Part shown: positions 25,546 through 34,486 of the stretch, one piece after another
How the letters are laid out: each line of letters begins with the position of its first letter
Position numbering within the stretch: the first letter of the stretch is position 1
NCBI RefSeq assembly: GCF_002002735.1
Contig: NZ_MUNY01000042.1
Location: forward strand, 248,001-312,000
Reading direction: 5' to 3'
Length of the DNA: 64,000 nucleotides
Source of the DNA: Algoriphagus sp. A40
Lineage (GTDB): Bacteria > Bacteroidota > Bacteroidia > Cytophagales > Cyclobacteriaceae
The notes under the pieces: model-generated
What the model was told of the DNA's origin: nothing
The model's database searches: none
The model's input: only the letters and a program-made list of their open reading frames with translations
Position numbers and translations under genes: made by a program

Positions 25546-27357
25546 TCATTTCTTATTTTTTAATTCCGCTATCTTTTCCGCTGCATTAGTGTTTTTGGGA
25601 TCAAGATTCAGGGATTTTTGATAATTCTCCAGAGCCAAATCCCGTTCTCCCAATTTCATACAGGCTTCAGCATAGCTGTCATAAACATTGGGACTATTGG
25701 GATAGAGTATCGTATTTACTTTGAAAATGTCCTGTGCCCATTTCAATTGGTCTTGGTTCAGGAATTGATATCCCATGTTATTCAGATTGTCTTCGGAGAC
25801 TGTGGGATCATTTGGATTCAGCTTTTTCAAGGCCTGATATTCTTCCAAAGCCCTATCGAACTCTCCCGATGTCAGAGTTTCAATCGGGATTTTTTCACCC
25901 TGGTCCAATTTCACCAAAGTTGCGATTACGGCTTGATCTCCCGGATCCAACAATTGCATTTCCATCTTTTCAGTTTCCGCGTTAGTTCTGAATTTAATTA
26001 GCTGATTGTTTTCCCTTCGGACATAAATGCTGTCTGATATCCTGATTAGTTCAGAAGGATCTTCTCCCAAGCTCTTTCCAAATAGTAGGCTGTCTTTTTG
26101 AAAGATTTCAATCAGTCGGTTTCCATCTATTCGGTAACGTCCTGCAATCTGACCCACTAGCGTATTATCGAGTTGCATCCTCTCGTAAACAGGGACATAT
26201 TCATCCCATTCATAAGTCAATGCCACCGAACGGATCAATTCAGAAATAAAGTCCGGATGATTTGAATTGGTCAAAACCACCACCCCGTATCCCTTGTCCT
26301 TGTGGGCAATCAATTCACTGGAGAACCCTTCATCCCACCCACCGTGTCCAAAATAGGTTTCGTCTTTCATTTTTGTCAGAAAAAAGCCAAGCCCAGTAAA
26401 ATCCTCCACGAATGGAGTAAGCATTTGGGTGGTCCCAGCCTTGGAAAGCACCAGTTCAGGCTCACCTTTCAAGGTCTGCTGAATGTTGACTGCAAATTTG
26501 GCAAGGTCTTCTGCCGTGGTCCAAAGTCCCGCAGCGGCCATTTCCGGATAGGTATGCCTCTTTCCTTTTGTCATGGAGCCATCCGGCAAATAGCCTGTTG
26601 CCGCCATTTTCAATTGCTCACTTTGGAGGGGTTGGTCATAAGTACTGTTGTTCATTCCCAGTGGTTGTAGCACCAGTTCCTTCATTAGTTCGGGAAAAGG
26701 TTTTCCTGCCACATCCATCATCATTTGTTGCATGATGGTATATCCTCCACCGGAGTAGCGAAAACTTTCCTCGGGTTTTTTATTGACAAAAATGGTTCCC
26801 GAATTAGCCGGAGGCGTTCCGTTCAATACTTCCACCAAAGTGGGAACCTGTAGGTCCGGACTATAGCCCAAAAAGCCATGGACAGTTACTCCACCGGAAT
26901 GGTTGAGGAGGTTTTTCAGGGTGACTTTCTTCTCTTTGGTAAATTCACTGTCGGGCAATTTCCAGGATTTCAAATAAGTATTCACATCCTCTTCCAACCC
27001 GATTTTGTTTTGCTCCACCATACTCAAGGCGCCATAAGCTGCTACCGGTTTACTGATCGAACCCGCCTGAAAAAGTGTTTCTTTGGTAACAGGAGATTTG
27101 CTCTCCTTGTCCATTACTCCATAAGTTTTGGTCCATTCGATTTTGCCGTCATAAATCACGGCTATGCTAACTCCAGGAACACCATAATGAGCCATCCGTT
27201 CCTCAATTGTCCAGGTCGAGTCCCCATTGATATAGATGGGCTTCGTGAGACTGGATTCTACTTTTTTGATTTTATCCTCAATGGACTCCGATTTTGGAGC
27301 CTTTGAGCACGATTGGAAAATAATCAGGGCAAAAAGAAAGAACAGTTTGTTTTTCAT
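25546..27357 (-). CDS. Beta-lactamase-family serine hydrolase with C-terminal TPR, lipoprotein
   Basis: 603 residues. The lipoprotein signal has lipobox IFQSC (Cys17). The class C beta-lactamase/DD-peptidase fold spans about 50-400: nucleophile motif S100-I-S-K103, the Tyr motif in RYSGGGYTIM, and the GHGGWDEGF segment that replaces the KTG triad. After a domain of about 70 residues, three or so TPR units close the protein (from about residue 505: DPTVSEDNLNNMGYQFLNQD, SPNVYDSYAEACMKLGERDL, ALENYQKSLNLDPKNTNAAE). It should hydrolyse an ester or D-amino-acid amide at the cell surface or in the periplasm. The TPRs may bind a partner. Monocistronic as far as can be seen. Confidence 0.93.
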   Translation of the reverse strand: MKNKLFFLFALIIFQSCSKAPKSESIEDKIKKVESSLTKPIYINGDSTWTIEERMAHYGVPGVSIAVIYDGKIEWTKTYGVMDKESKSPVTKETLFQAGSISKPVAAYGALSMVEQNKIGLEEDVNTYLKSWKLPDSEFTKEKKVTLKNLLNHSGGVTVHGFLGYSPDLQVPTLVEVLNGTPPANSGTIFVNKKPEESFRYSGGGYTIMQQMMMDVAGKPFPELMKELVLQPLGMNNSTYDQPLQSEQLKMAATGYLPDGSMTKGKRHTYPEMAAAGLWTTAEDLAKFAVNIQQTLKGEPELVLSKAGTTQMLTPFVEDFTGLGFFLTKMKDETYFGHGGWDEGFSSELIAHKDKGYGVVVLTNSNHPDFISELIRSVALTYEWDEYVPVYERMQLDNTLVGQIAGRYRIDGNRLIEIFQKDSLLFGKSLGEDPSELIRISDSIYVRRENNQLIKFRTNAETEKMEMQLLDPGDQAVIATLVKLDQGEKIPIETLTSGEFDRALEEYQALKKLNPNDPTVSEDNLNNMGYQFLNQDQLKWAQDIFKVNTILYPNSPNVYDSYAEACMKLGERDLALENYQKSLNLDPKNTNAAEKIAELKNKK

Positions 27358-27489
27358 AAACTCAATTTTATTTAGTCAAACATTTTCAGAATCAGATGTA
27401 TGAAATTCCATTGGCCAGCATGGAACATCCTGAATAACACAAATAGCCACAACTTTTCACAATTGCTCCTCTTCACTCAGAATTCCTCC

Positions 27490-28233
27490 TCACAGAAGGT
27501 AAAAGATACTATAAATCATACCCAGATTAAATGCTGAATGACAGATTATTGCACCTAAAATCGAACCGGTTTGCTTTTTAAATTGAATGAAAAGCAGGCT
27601 TACCAAAAACATTGCCCCTACCCAAATCAGAGCGGGAATTGTATAAAAATCCCAATTGCCTGCAATAAAAACCAACCCAAAATGTGAAATGTGGGTTAGG
27701 GAAAATGCAGAACTATCCACTACAGAAGCATATTTCTCACCGATTGAATTGGCAAAACTTGAATGGACAATTCCCCTGAAAAACAATTCCTCCCCTATCG
27801 GACTAAAAGTCATTCCCACTAATGCCATTATTAAGAACAAAATCTGCTTGTCATTCGGAGATATTCCGGCTGGAATATTATAGGATTTGCCAATGTACAC
27901 ATACCAGTTTTCGTAGGATGTTCCGTAAAGGCCCTCTCCAATCCAAAAAAGAAGCAAGCTGGCACCAAGGCCCGCGGCAAAAGCAATCAAAAGTCCCCTA
28001 TATCCAACAGGCTTGCTTAAACCTATTTTTCTCCTGCCATATTCGCTTAAGAAAATAAAAGGGGCCAAAGCAGAAATCAACATGACCATACCGATGGCAT
28101 TGTAATTTCCGGTTTCATTTGCATTTAAGACCAATAAAAATCTCGGAATACAAACTATCAGAATCAGAAAAAGTCCAAACTTCCAATTGAACTGAAAAAA
28201 CCTATTCCAAATTGGTTTTAATTCATTTTTCAT
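27490..28233 (-). CDS. CPBP-family intramembrane glutamic endopeptidase (Abi/CAAX-like)
   Basis: About 247 residues and eight hydrophobic segments. The catalytic motifs are all present: E148-E149-x3-R153 in GEELFFRG, F177-x3-H181 in FSLTH, and H232-x3-N236 in CHSAFN. The family cleaves within membranes (Rce1-like in eukaryotes; in bacteria linked to bacteriocin immunity and peptide maturation), and the substrate here is unknown. I chose ATG 28233 because it opens the first conserved region; an open frame continues to 28296 with a Lys/Arg/Asn-rich leader. It is flanked by unrelated genes with gaps of 130-220 nt, so it is likely transcribed alone. Confidence 0.92.
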   Translation of the reverse strand: MKNELKPIWNRFFQFNWKFGLFLILIVCIPRFLLVLNANETGNYNAIGMVMLISALAPFIFLSEYGRRKIGLSKPVGYRGLLIAFAAGLGASLLLFWIGEGLYGTSYENWYVYIGKSYNIPAGISPNDKQILFLIMALVGMTFSPIGEELFFRGIVHSSFANSIGEKYASVVDSSAFSLTHISHFGLVFIAGNWDFYTIPALIWVGAMFLVSLLFIQFKKQTGSILGAIICHSAFNLGMIYSIFYLL

Positions 28234-28454
28234 TTGATGCTCGATCACATTTTTGTCTGGATTTTTTAATTTTCGACCAATTTTTCGCCTATTCATTCAA
28301 ACCATTCACTCGCTGTTCCTATTCGGTGGTATAGACTTGATTGAATTGACCTTGATTCTTTAAAAACTCGGAAAAACATGGGCATGCGTTATTATTCAAA
28401 AATGAGTCATGATGCCAAAGTTCTTTATGTAAAATCTCATGTACTTCTTACTAT

Positions 28455-28850
28455 TTATTCCACAGGATTGGCACCCCTCTCCTTATCCAAAATAAACACC
28501 GTACCTGCAGGGTCCATAATCCAATGGTTTTCCTTGGGAATTTCCTCCAATTCATCGCAGGTCTCAATCCCGTTTTGTCTCAGGTATTCTACCGCATTTT
28601 CTATGTCCGGAGTCCTCAATTCCAGCCAAGTTTCTGAATGTGTATAATTTTCCACACAGTCCAACCACAGGATGTTATTACCGAATTTTACCTCATGAGT
28701 TCGGGAAACGGTAGAATTGGTGATTGGCTTTTCGGTTATTTCCAGTTTCAAAATATCCCTATAAAAGGAAACTGTTTTTTCATATTTGGATTTGGGGATC
28801 TTCACTGCAATATTAATCCCTCCGGAAAATTTCACATTGTTTTGATCCAT
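28455..28850 (-). CDS. VOC-family (glyoxalase-like) protein
   Basis: 131 residues forming one full VOC module: INIAVKIPKSKYEKTVSFYRD at the N-terminus, LWLDCVENYTHSETWLELRT in the middle, and NHWIMDPAGTVFILDKERG at the end. The two halves each give a beta-alpha-beta3 unit. The usual first metal ligand (His) is replaced by a non-polar residue in the first strand (NIAVKIP), so a metal-free binding role is possible. It stands alone, downstream of glgX on the same strand with a 127-nt gap. I see no stronger hint of its substrate. Confidence 0.85.
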   Translation of the reverse strand: MDQNNVKFSGGINIAVKIPKSKYEKTVSFYRDILKLEITEKPITNSTVSRTHEVKFGNNILWLDCVENYTHSETWLELRTPDIENAVEYLRQNGIETCDELEEIPKENHWIMDPAGTVFILDKERGANPVE

Positions 28851-28977
28851 TGCGTGTTAATTTGATTTCTTGAATACTTCATTTCTTGCCTACTAAATTT
28901 ACTAAAAAACCAGAAGGACAAATCGGATGAAAAAATAGGAAAGACCTCTATTCCATAAAGTTCCAAACACATCAAAC

Positions 28978-30984
28978 CTAAGATTCCAATATTACAATAG
29001 AATGCGCCTTGACTTGAAAATGTGACTCGGTCACAACTGGTCCCTTGCCCCAATCAAAAATGTCCTCTGGGGAGACTCTGTTGGTATCCACCCAAAGTCT
29101 CCAGTTTTTCCCGATTTCCTTGCTTGTGGGCAATTCGAATTCAAGGGTCTCTGAATAGGCATTGATCATGATATGCATGGAAGTTTCCTGGCTGAATGAT
29201 TCCACACTGAACGCAATTGAATGGGAATGATCCGACCAATCCGGTGCATTCAGTTTTATTCCATGGTAAGTGATCCGTCCTTTCTCCAACAACTCCTTTA
29301 GGCTCATTGCATTTTCGACTTGGCTTGATTCCCGACTGAGTCTTCGGGCAATAAGCATTTTGACGAATCGAAAAAGACCTTGATTTTCCTTGACTAAATC
29401 CCAATCAAACCAACTTAGCTCATTGTCTTGGCAATAGGGATTGTTGTTTCCCAATTGAGTCCGCTTGACTTCATCTCCCATCGAAATCATAGGTGACCCC
29501 ACAGCCAAAAGCACCGTAGTGAAAAAATTCCGTATTTGCCGTTCTCTTAAGGCTATTATGCGTGGATCATGGGTTGGACCCTCCACCCCGCAGTTCCAGC
29601 TCAGGTTATCATTTGCACCATCCCTATTTTCCTCTCCGTTTAGTTGGTTCCGTTTTTGGCTATACGAAACCAAATCAGCGAGCGAAAATCCGTCATGGCA
29701 AGTCACAAAATTGACGCTTTGCTCTGGTTCTCTGTCCTGATGTCCATAGAGATCAGGGCTGCCAGTCATTCGACTGATGAATGGTTTGATCGTCCCCTTG
29801 TCACCTCTCATGAAACTCCTGACATCGTCCCTGAATTTCCCGTTCCACTCTTTCCAACTGTCTCCGACAAAGCTTCCTACCTGATAAAGCCCTGCTGCAT
29901 CCCATGCCTCAGCAATGAGTTTGGTTCCTGCCAGAACCGGATCTGATTCGATATCCCAGAGGATAGGCGGATTTTCCAGCAAATGGCCTTTTCCGTCCCG
30001 GGACAAAATCGAGGCAAGGTCAAAACGGAATCCATCCACATGCATGTGTTTAACCCAAAAATGGAGGCTATCCAAAATCATTCTTCTAACCATCGGCTGA
30101 TTGGCGTTCAGGATATTTCCACAGCCTGAATAATTTCTGTATTTGGATTTGTCTTCCTCAAGAGAATAATACATTCGGTTGTCTATTCCTTTGAATGAAT
30201 AGGTCGGGCCGCCCTCGCCCCCTTCGGCGGTATGATTGAATACCACATCCAAAATCACCTCAATCCCGGCCCGATGAAGGGCCTTGACCAAGTCCCGAAA
30301 TTCATCCAAAGCATGGACAGGATCCTGTTTGCTCGAAAACTCTTCGTGAACTGAAAAAAATGAAACAGGATTATACCCCCAATAATTGGTGCGACCATCA
30401 TCAGTTTTTGGATCAAATTGAAATACTGGCATGAGTTCCACTGCCGTAATCCCCAATTCAAGCAGATATGGGATTTTCTCAATCATTCCGGCATAGGTTC
30501 CAAGCTTGGATTTGCTTACACCTGAATTGGGATTTTTGGTAAACCCAGACACATGCATTTCATAGATGATGGTTTGGGAAAATGGCCTGTAAAGTGGCAA
30601 ATCTCCTTCCCAATCGTAAGCATGGAGATCCACGACCACACTTTTTGGACATTTTTCCGAAAAAGCCACCGCTTTCGAATAAGGATCAAGCAATACTTTG
30701 GACGAATCAAACCGGTGTCCTCTGTCAGGATCATAGGGTCCTCGCACCCGAAAGCCATACAATTGCCCGGCTTTGAGCTCAGGCACAAACACATGCCAAT
30801 AATGGTAGGTTTTGTTTACCCGGGGATCCAATCGGATTACCGTTTCAGGTTCCTGGTCTTGCCTGGAATTAAAAAACAAAAGCTCCACTCCTTCCGCATG
30901 CTTAGAAAACAAGGTGAAGTTTACCCCTTGATCACTAAAGGTAGATCCTATGGGAAAACTCAAACCAGGAAGGATAGTGGTCAT
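28978..30984 (-). CDS. glgX: Glycogen debranching enzyme GlgX (isoamylase-type, GH13)
   Basis: Hydrolyses alpha-1,6 branches of glycogen or limit dextrin in the cytoplasm. 668 residues: N-terminal CBM48 (SFPIGSTFSDQGVNFTLFSKHAEGVELLFF), then a GH13 barrel with IYEMHVSGFTKNP, VILDVVFNHTAEG, the nucleophile Asp in DGFRFDLASIL, the acid Glu in KLIAEAWDAAG, and the transition-state Asp in NFVTCHDGFS. It ends with an all-beta C-terminal domain. The region around the acid Glu and the NQLNGEENRDG segment are typical of GlgX/TreX rather than pullulanase. No other glycogen gene is in the window, so it is not in a glg operon. The start ATG fits the beginning of CBM48. Confidence 0.95.
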   Translation of the reverse strand: MTTILPGLSFPIGSTFSDQGVNFTLFSKHAEGVELLFFNSRQDQEPETVIRLDPRVNKTYHYWHVFVPELKAGQLYGFRVRGPYDPDRGHRFDSSKVLLDPYSKAVAFSEKCPKSVVVDLHAYDWEGDLPLYRPFSQTIIYEMHVSGFTKNPNSGVSKSKLGTYAGMIEKIPYLLELGITAVELMPVFQFDPKTDDGRTNYWGYNPVSFFSVHEEFSSKQDPVHALDEFRDLVKALHRAGIEVILDVVFNHTAEGGEGGPTYSFKGIDNRMYYSLEEDKSKYRNYSGCGNILNANQPMVRRMILDSLHFWVKHMHVDGFRFDLASILSRDGKGHLLENPPILWDIESDPVLAGTKLIAEAWDAAGLYQVGSFVGDSWKEWNGKFRDDVRSFMRGDKGTIKPFISRMTGSPDLYGHQDREPEQSVNFVTCHDGFSLADLVSYSQKRNQLNGEENRDGANDNLSWNCGVEGPTHDPRIIALRERQIRNFFTTVLLAVGSPMISMGDEVKRTQLGNNNPYCQDNELSWFDWDLVKENQGLFRFVKMLIARRLSRESSQVENAMSLKELLEKGRITYHGIKLNAPDWSDHSHSIAFSVESFSQETSMHIMINAYSETLEFELPTSKEIGKNWRLWVDTNRVSPEDIFDWGKGPVVTESHFQVKAHSIVILES

Positions 30985-31087
30985 CTGCGGATTTTTCCAA
31001 CTAAACTAGGTCCAATCGGCGGGATTTGTGCTGACAAAAGTCAGGAATATAAAAATGAAATAGTCCAGACCTCTTGCAGACTATCAA

Positions 31088-33238
31088 TCAGTTGCGTTTT
31101 CCGGGATGATATCGTTCGGACACCTTCATTTCAACATCTTCTTTATAAAATGCCACTTCCTTGAAATTGGCATCGGCGTACCGCTGGGCCTGATCAAAGA
31201 AATGCGGGGATGCCGGATCGGCGCTTTGTCCGCCGGCAAGAATGGTTTTGGCTTTGACTTTTTCTCCAAACTCCACTAATGCCACAAAGCTGTTGCCGCG
31301 GTAGCCATAAAGCCGCTTGGTTCCCTCATAAGTTTGTGCGCCAAAGGCAGCCAATGCTCCCCAATTTCCAGAAGCCATACCAACTGGAATATATGGAGCG
31401 TTGTCATCGTATTTCAAATCGATCGCACCCGAAAGTCTCTGGAAGCGGTTGATTTCGCCCCAAGGAGTATTCCAAGTGCCAAAATCAGCATTCATCTGGG
31501 CAAGGGTACTTTCAAAAACCTCCAAAATCTCACCCTGTGTTGGGACTTTGGCATCAGGCATCGGATTGATGAAGCGGCCCATGCTTCGGAAGGTTCTTTG
31601 GTAATTTTCCCCGTAAAAGTGTGCTAAAGACATCGCCACCGATTCTTTGGAAGTTCGGTAATCCCAAGCTTTTAAGAGATCCAAAATTTCCTTGTGATCC
31701 GCTTTTTCACTTTTCTCCAAAGCTGAAATTAATTCCGGCATCAGGTATTCAAATGCCGGCAAATAAGGATCGTATGCCAGCTGAAGGAAGCTGTCCAGGT
31801 TCAGTTTTTCGACCTCTTTCAACACTTTCATGGCATGAATTCCCCGGAAGTTTTCCGTGTCAGGAGCCATGTATGCAGGGTAATTTTCTCTTTTCGGACT
31901 GAACTCAGCTGCTGCCGTGAAAGGTGTAGAATTACAGTTTTGGATCCAACCGTTCCCCGGATTGAGGATCAGAATACTTTCGTCCACAGTATGAAGTCCC
32001 AGCCAATCCGTGGCCGGATTGCTGCCGTCAACAGGCTTGGAAAAGTCAAACTCCGGATTTCGCTTTGGAATAAAATTGCCGTGGAAGTAGGCAATATTCC
32101 CCTCGGCATCCGCAAAAACTGTATTGTTGGAGGAGTTGGTGCGGATATTCATCATTTCCTTAAACTCCGCATAGTTGTTCATTTTGGTCCGGGTATAGCT
32201 TTGGGACAAAGCACTGACCGGATCCCAGTTGATTTTGGTGGCAACCCATTTTTGACCGGACTTGTGTGTAATCGGACCGTGATGAGTCCGGTAAAAACTA
32301 AACTCCTTTTCCTTCAACTGGTCGCCATCTTTGTACTTCAAGGTGACTTTTTGCTCCTCCACATCTCGCAATTCCTCGCCGTATTTGTATTGAATTTTGT
32401 TTTCTGACTCTTCGATTTCTTCTTCAAATTCATCCTTGAAATCCACAAAAGTAGAGGTGTGAATCCAACCGGTTTTCTCATTGAAACCCTGATAAACAAA
32501 GAATTGTCCCCAAGTCACGGCACCATAGACATTTAGTCCCTCCTCGCTAACTACATGCACTTCCGGACGAAAATAGAAGGAGGTATGGGGATTGATCAAC
32601 AACATGGCATTGCCGGATTCGGATAAGCTAGGCGCAATAGCAATTCCGTTTGAACCCTGTGGCTCAGCCAAAATATCGGCTTCATTGAATGCCATCGCAT
32701 CCTCATTTTCATAGAATGCTTTCAGCTTTTCGGTAGAAATGCTTTCGATATCTCCCCCGATTGACCCTTCGAAAAAGAACATCGGCATCCAGGGTTCATA
32801 GCGGGTAATAACCTGAGGATTTGCTTCCGGATGGGTATGAAGGTAATAATTGACCCCGTCGGCAAAAGCCACACAAAGCTCCTTGAGCCAGTCCGGAGCA
32901 GTTTCATAGGCGGCTTTCGCTTCTGCTTCAGTCATAAACAAATTGGCGCGAAGATCAGAATAAAGGGCGTCCTCACCTTCCAATTCGGCAAGTCTGCCGA
33001 TCGCCCAGACGTAATTCCGCTCGACTCTCCGGAAATCATCCTCACATTGAGCGTAAAGCAGGCCAAAAACTGCATCTGCATCGGTTTTCCCATAGATATG
33101 CGGCACACCAAAATCATCCCTGAGGATTTCCACACGTGCTGCCTGCGCCTCCCAGCGGCTGAGTTCATCGGATGGGTTTTGGGTTTGACAGGAAAAAAAA
33201 GCGACAAAACTTACAAGGAGGGTAAATCTCTTAAGCAT
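31088..33238 (-). CDS. Penicillin acylase-family Ntn hydrolase (possible acyl-homoserine-lactone acylase), lipoprotein
   Basis: 716 residues with a lipoprotein-like signal (LVSFVAFFSC, Cys17). The precursor layout is seen: alpha chain with RVEILRDDFGVPHIYGKTDADAVFGLLYAQCEDDF, a linker, then the autoproteolytic site at G195-S196-N197 (EPQGSNGIAI), where Ser196 becomes the N-terminal nucleophile of the beta chain. The beta chain carries PHTSFYFRPEVHV and HHGPITHKSG. Members cleave amides such as penicillin G, cephalosporins or acyl-homoserine lactones; PvdQ-like quorum quenching is one option. Substrate choice cannot be read from sequence. No operon partner: the neighbours are glgX (downstream, about 100 nt) and an aldo/keto reductase gene. 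Confidence 0.94.
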   Translation of the reverse strand: MLKRFTLLVSFVAFFSCQTQNPSDELSRWEAQAARVEILRDDFGVPHIYGKTDADAVFGLLYAQCEDDFRRVERNYVWAIGRLAELEGEDALYSDLRANLFMTEAEAKAAYETAPDWLKELCVAFADGVNYYLHTHPEANPQVITRYEPWMPMFFFEGSIGGDIESISTEKLKAFYENEDAMAFNEADILAEPQGSNGIAIAPSLSESGNAMLLINPHTSFYFRPEVHVVSEEGLNVYGAVTWGQFFVYQGFNEKTGWIHTSTFVDFKDEFEEEIEESENKIQYKYGEELRDVEEQKVTLKYKDGDQLKEKEFSFYRTHHGPITHKSGQKWVATKINWDPVSALSQSYTRTKMNNYAEFKEMMNIRTNSSNNTVFADAEGNIAYFHGNFIPKRNPEFDFSKPVDGSNPATDWLGLHTVDESILILNPGNGWIQNCNSTPFTAAAEFSPKRENYPAYMAPDTENFRGIHAMKVLKEVEKLNLDSFLQLAYDPYLPAFEYLMPELISALEKSEKADHKEILDLLKAWDYRTSKESVAMSLAHFYGENYQRTFRSMGRFINPMPDAKVPTQGEILEVFESTLAQMNADFGTWNTPWGEINRFQRLSGAIDLKYDDNAPYIPVGMASGNWGALAAFGAQTYEGTKRLYGYRGNSFVALVEFGEKVKAKTILAGGQSADPASPHFFDQAQRYADANFKEVAFYKEDVEMKVSERYHPGKRN

Positions 33239-33323
33239 AGGATTTGGGTGAAGTTTGGATCGAAAGTAAGTGATTTAAGCAGCCCTACCAATGACGTATT
33301 TGATTTTAAGGTGGCCAAATTGT

Positions 33324-33370
33324 GTCAGTCCGAGCGGAGTCGAGGACCCTTCGACTCCGCTCAGGGTGAC
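33324..33370. repeat. 47-bp imperfect palindrome of the GAGCGGAGTCGA type
   Basis: The two arms are GTCAGTCCGAGCGGAGTCGA and TCGACTCCGCTCAGGGTGAC, 20 nt each, separated by GGACCCT. The inner 12 bp (GAGCGGAGTCGA/TCGACTCCGCTC) pair perfectly and the outer part has three mismatches. I remember similar CTGAGCGGAGTCGAAGG palindromes as dispersed intergenic repeats in Bacteroidota and other phyla. It is the only copy I noticed in this window. It lies between the acylase start and the aldo/keto reductase stop. Confidence 0.8.
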
Positions 33371-33448
33371 CACAATCCTGCTTTATGGCAAAATTACCGT
33401 CATTTCTCTTTTATAAATCCCGAATTTTTCCGACTCGCAAAGGCTTTG

Positions 33449-34336
33449 TTACCGATGGTCTTGGTATAGATTCGGTGAAAATTTCCGCTTCAATTCCTGG
33501 ATCAATTCATCCGGTACAGCTTGACTTTCCTCATATCCTTTTGTTATTTTCTCAACTTGCTCAATCGAACTCGCGCCGATTACTAGCGAGCCAATTGCTT
33601 TTTCCATCAGACCATATCGTATCAAGACAGCTTCTGGACTAAACCCCAATCTGTGGATTTCAGCCTTGATCTCTGCAACTTTTTCTTTTGGAATATCCAA
33701 AAAACCAGTCAAAGGTTTGTCTAATAATATCCCCTTTGCTAATGCGCCTCGGACCAATACACGGGTTTCCGTTTTCTCCAATAGTGGAAAAACCTCCTCC
33801 TCAGGCCTGCGATCCAGCGGATTGTATTGCATCATAATCGTGGCGGGAGGATTCATCGCCATGACTTTTCGGATCACATTGGGTCGGATGGATGAAATTC
33901 CAAAAGCACAGATTTTCCCTTGTTCCTTCAATATCTCAAAAGCCTCAAGCGTATCTTGCCATGGATCATCCAGTGTACCGCCATGAAGCTGATACAGATC
34001 CAGGTAATCAGTCCGTAGCCGCTTTAAGCTTTCCTCAATGGCTTTTAAAATATAGGCCTTCCGGGGATTCCAAGACCAGGCAGTCCCGGAGGAATTCCAT
34101 TGGTTTCCGACTTTGGTAGAAATTAAGACCTGTGATCGTTTTGCCTTTAATGCCCGGCCTAAATTATCTTCGCTTTTCCCTTTTTGGTACATGTCGGCTG
34201 TATCAAAAAATGTTATCCCAGAGTCCAAGGCTTTATGCAGGATTTTTTCAGCTTCAGAAAAATTCTCCGGCAGAGACATACAGCCTAAGGCAATTTCGGG
34301 CAATGGAAGTATTCCTGATCTTGAAAGTTCCGACAT
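33449..34336 (-). CDS. Aldo/keto reductase
   Basis: 295-residue TIM-barrel oxidoreductase using NAD(P)H to reduce carbonyls. The catalytic tetrad is complete: D45 and Y50 in FFDTADMYQKG, K75 in LISTKVGN, and H118 in LYQLHGG. The cofactor-binding end VIGASSIEQVEKI is present. The opening (LSRSGILPLPEIALGCMSLP) is typical of the AKR group related to YghZ/YdhF. The natural substrate is unknown. The gene is divergent from pfkA with a 150-nt spacer, and it is not obviously in an operon. Confidence 0.93.
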   Translation of the reverse strand: MSELSRSGILPLPEIALGCMSLPENFSEAEKILHKALDSGITFFDTADMYQKGKSEDNLGRALKAKRSQVLISTKVGNQWNSSGTAWSWNPRKAYILKAIEESLKRLRTDYLDLYQLHGGTLDDPWQDTLEAFEILKEQGKICAFGISSIRPNVIRKVMAMNPPATIMMQYNPLDRRPEEEVFPLLEKTETRVLVRGALAKGILLDKPLTGFLDIPKEKVAEIKAEIHRLGFSPEAVLIRYGLMEKAIGSLVIGASSIEQVEKITKGYEESQAVPDELIQELKRKFSPNLYQDHR

Positions 34337-34457
34337 TGTTTTTTAGTTAAATTTTTTACTCCCTTGGCTTCAATTTGTTAATGAGTAGATCTTAACCCTT
34401 CTGCCTAATTTCGGTTTCAATTTTGAAATTCCGATAAGGTATTCCTGCTATTATCTC

Positions 34458-34465
34458 TATTTTTG
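34458..34465 (+). promoter_or_regulatory. Candidate -7 box of pfkA
   Basis: TATTTTTG matches the TAnnTTTG consensus exactly, 21 nt before the pfkA ATG. I do not see a good TTTG -33 box at the normal distance; the nearest TTTG is at 34422-34425, rather far upstream. The call is therefore moderate. Confidence 0.4.
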
Positions 34466-34486
34466 GTTCGCCTAAAACCTATAACC

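Noticed and set aside
32831..33469. Plus-strand open frame of 212 codons crossing the acylase start and the palindrome
   Set aside because: Mostly antisense to the acylase gene, then runs through a repeat; no domain and no start signal.
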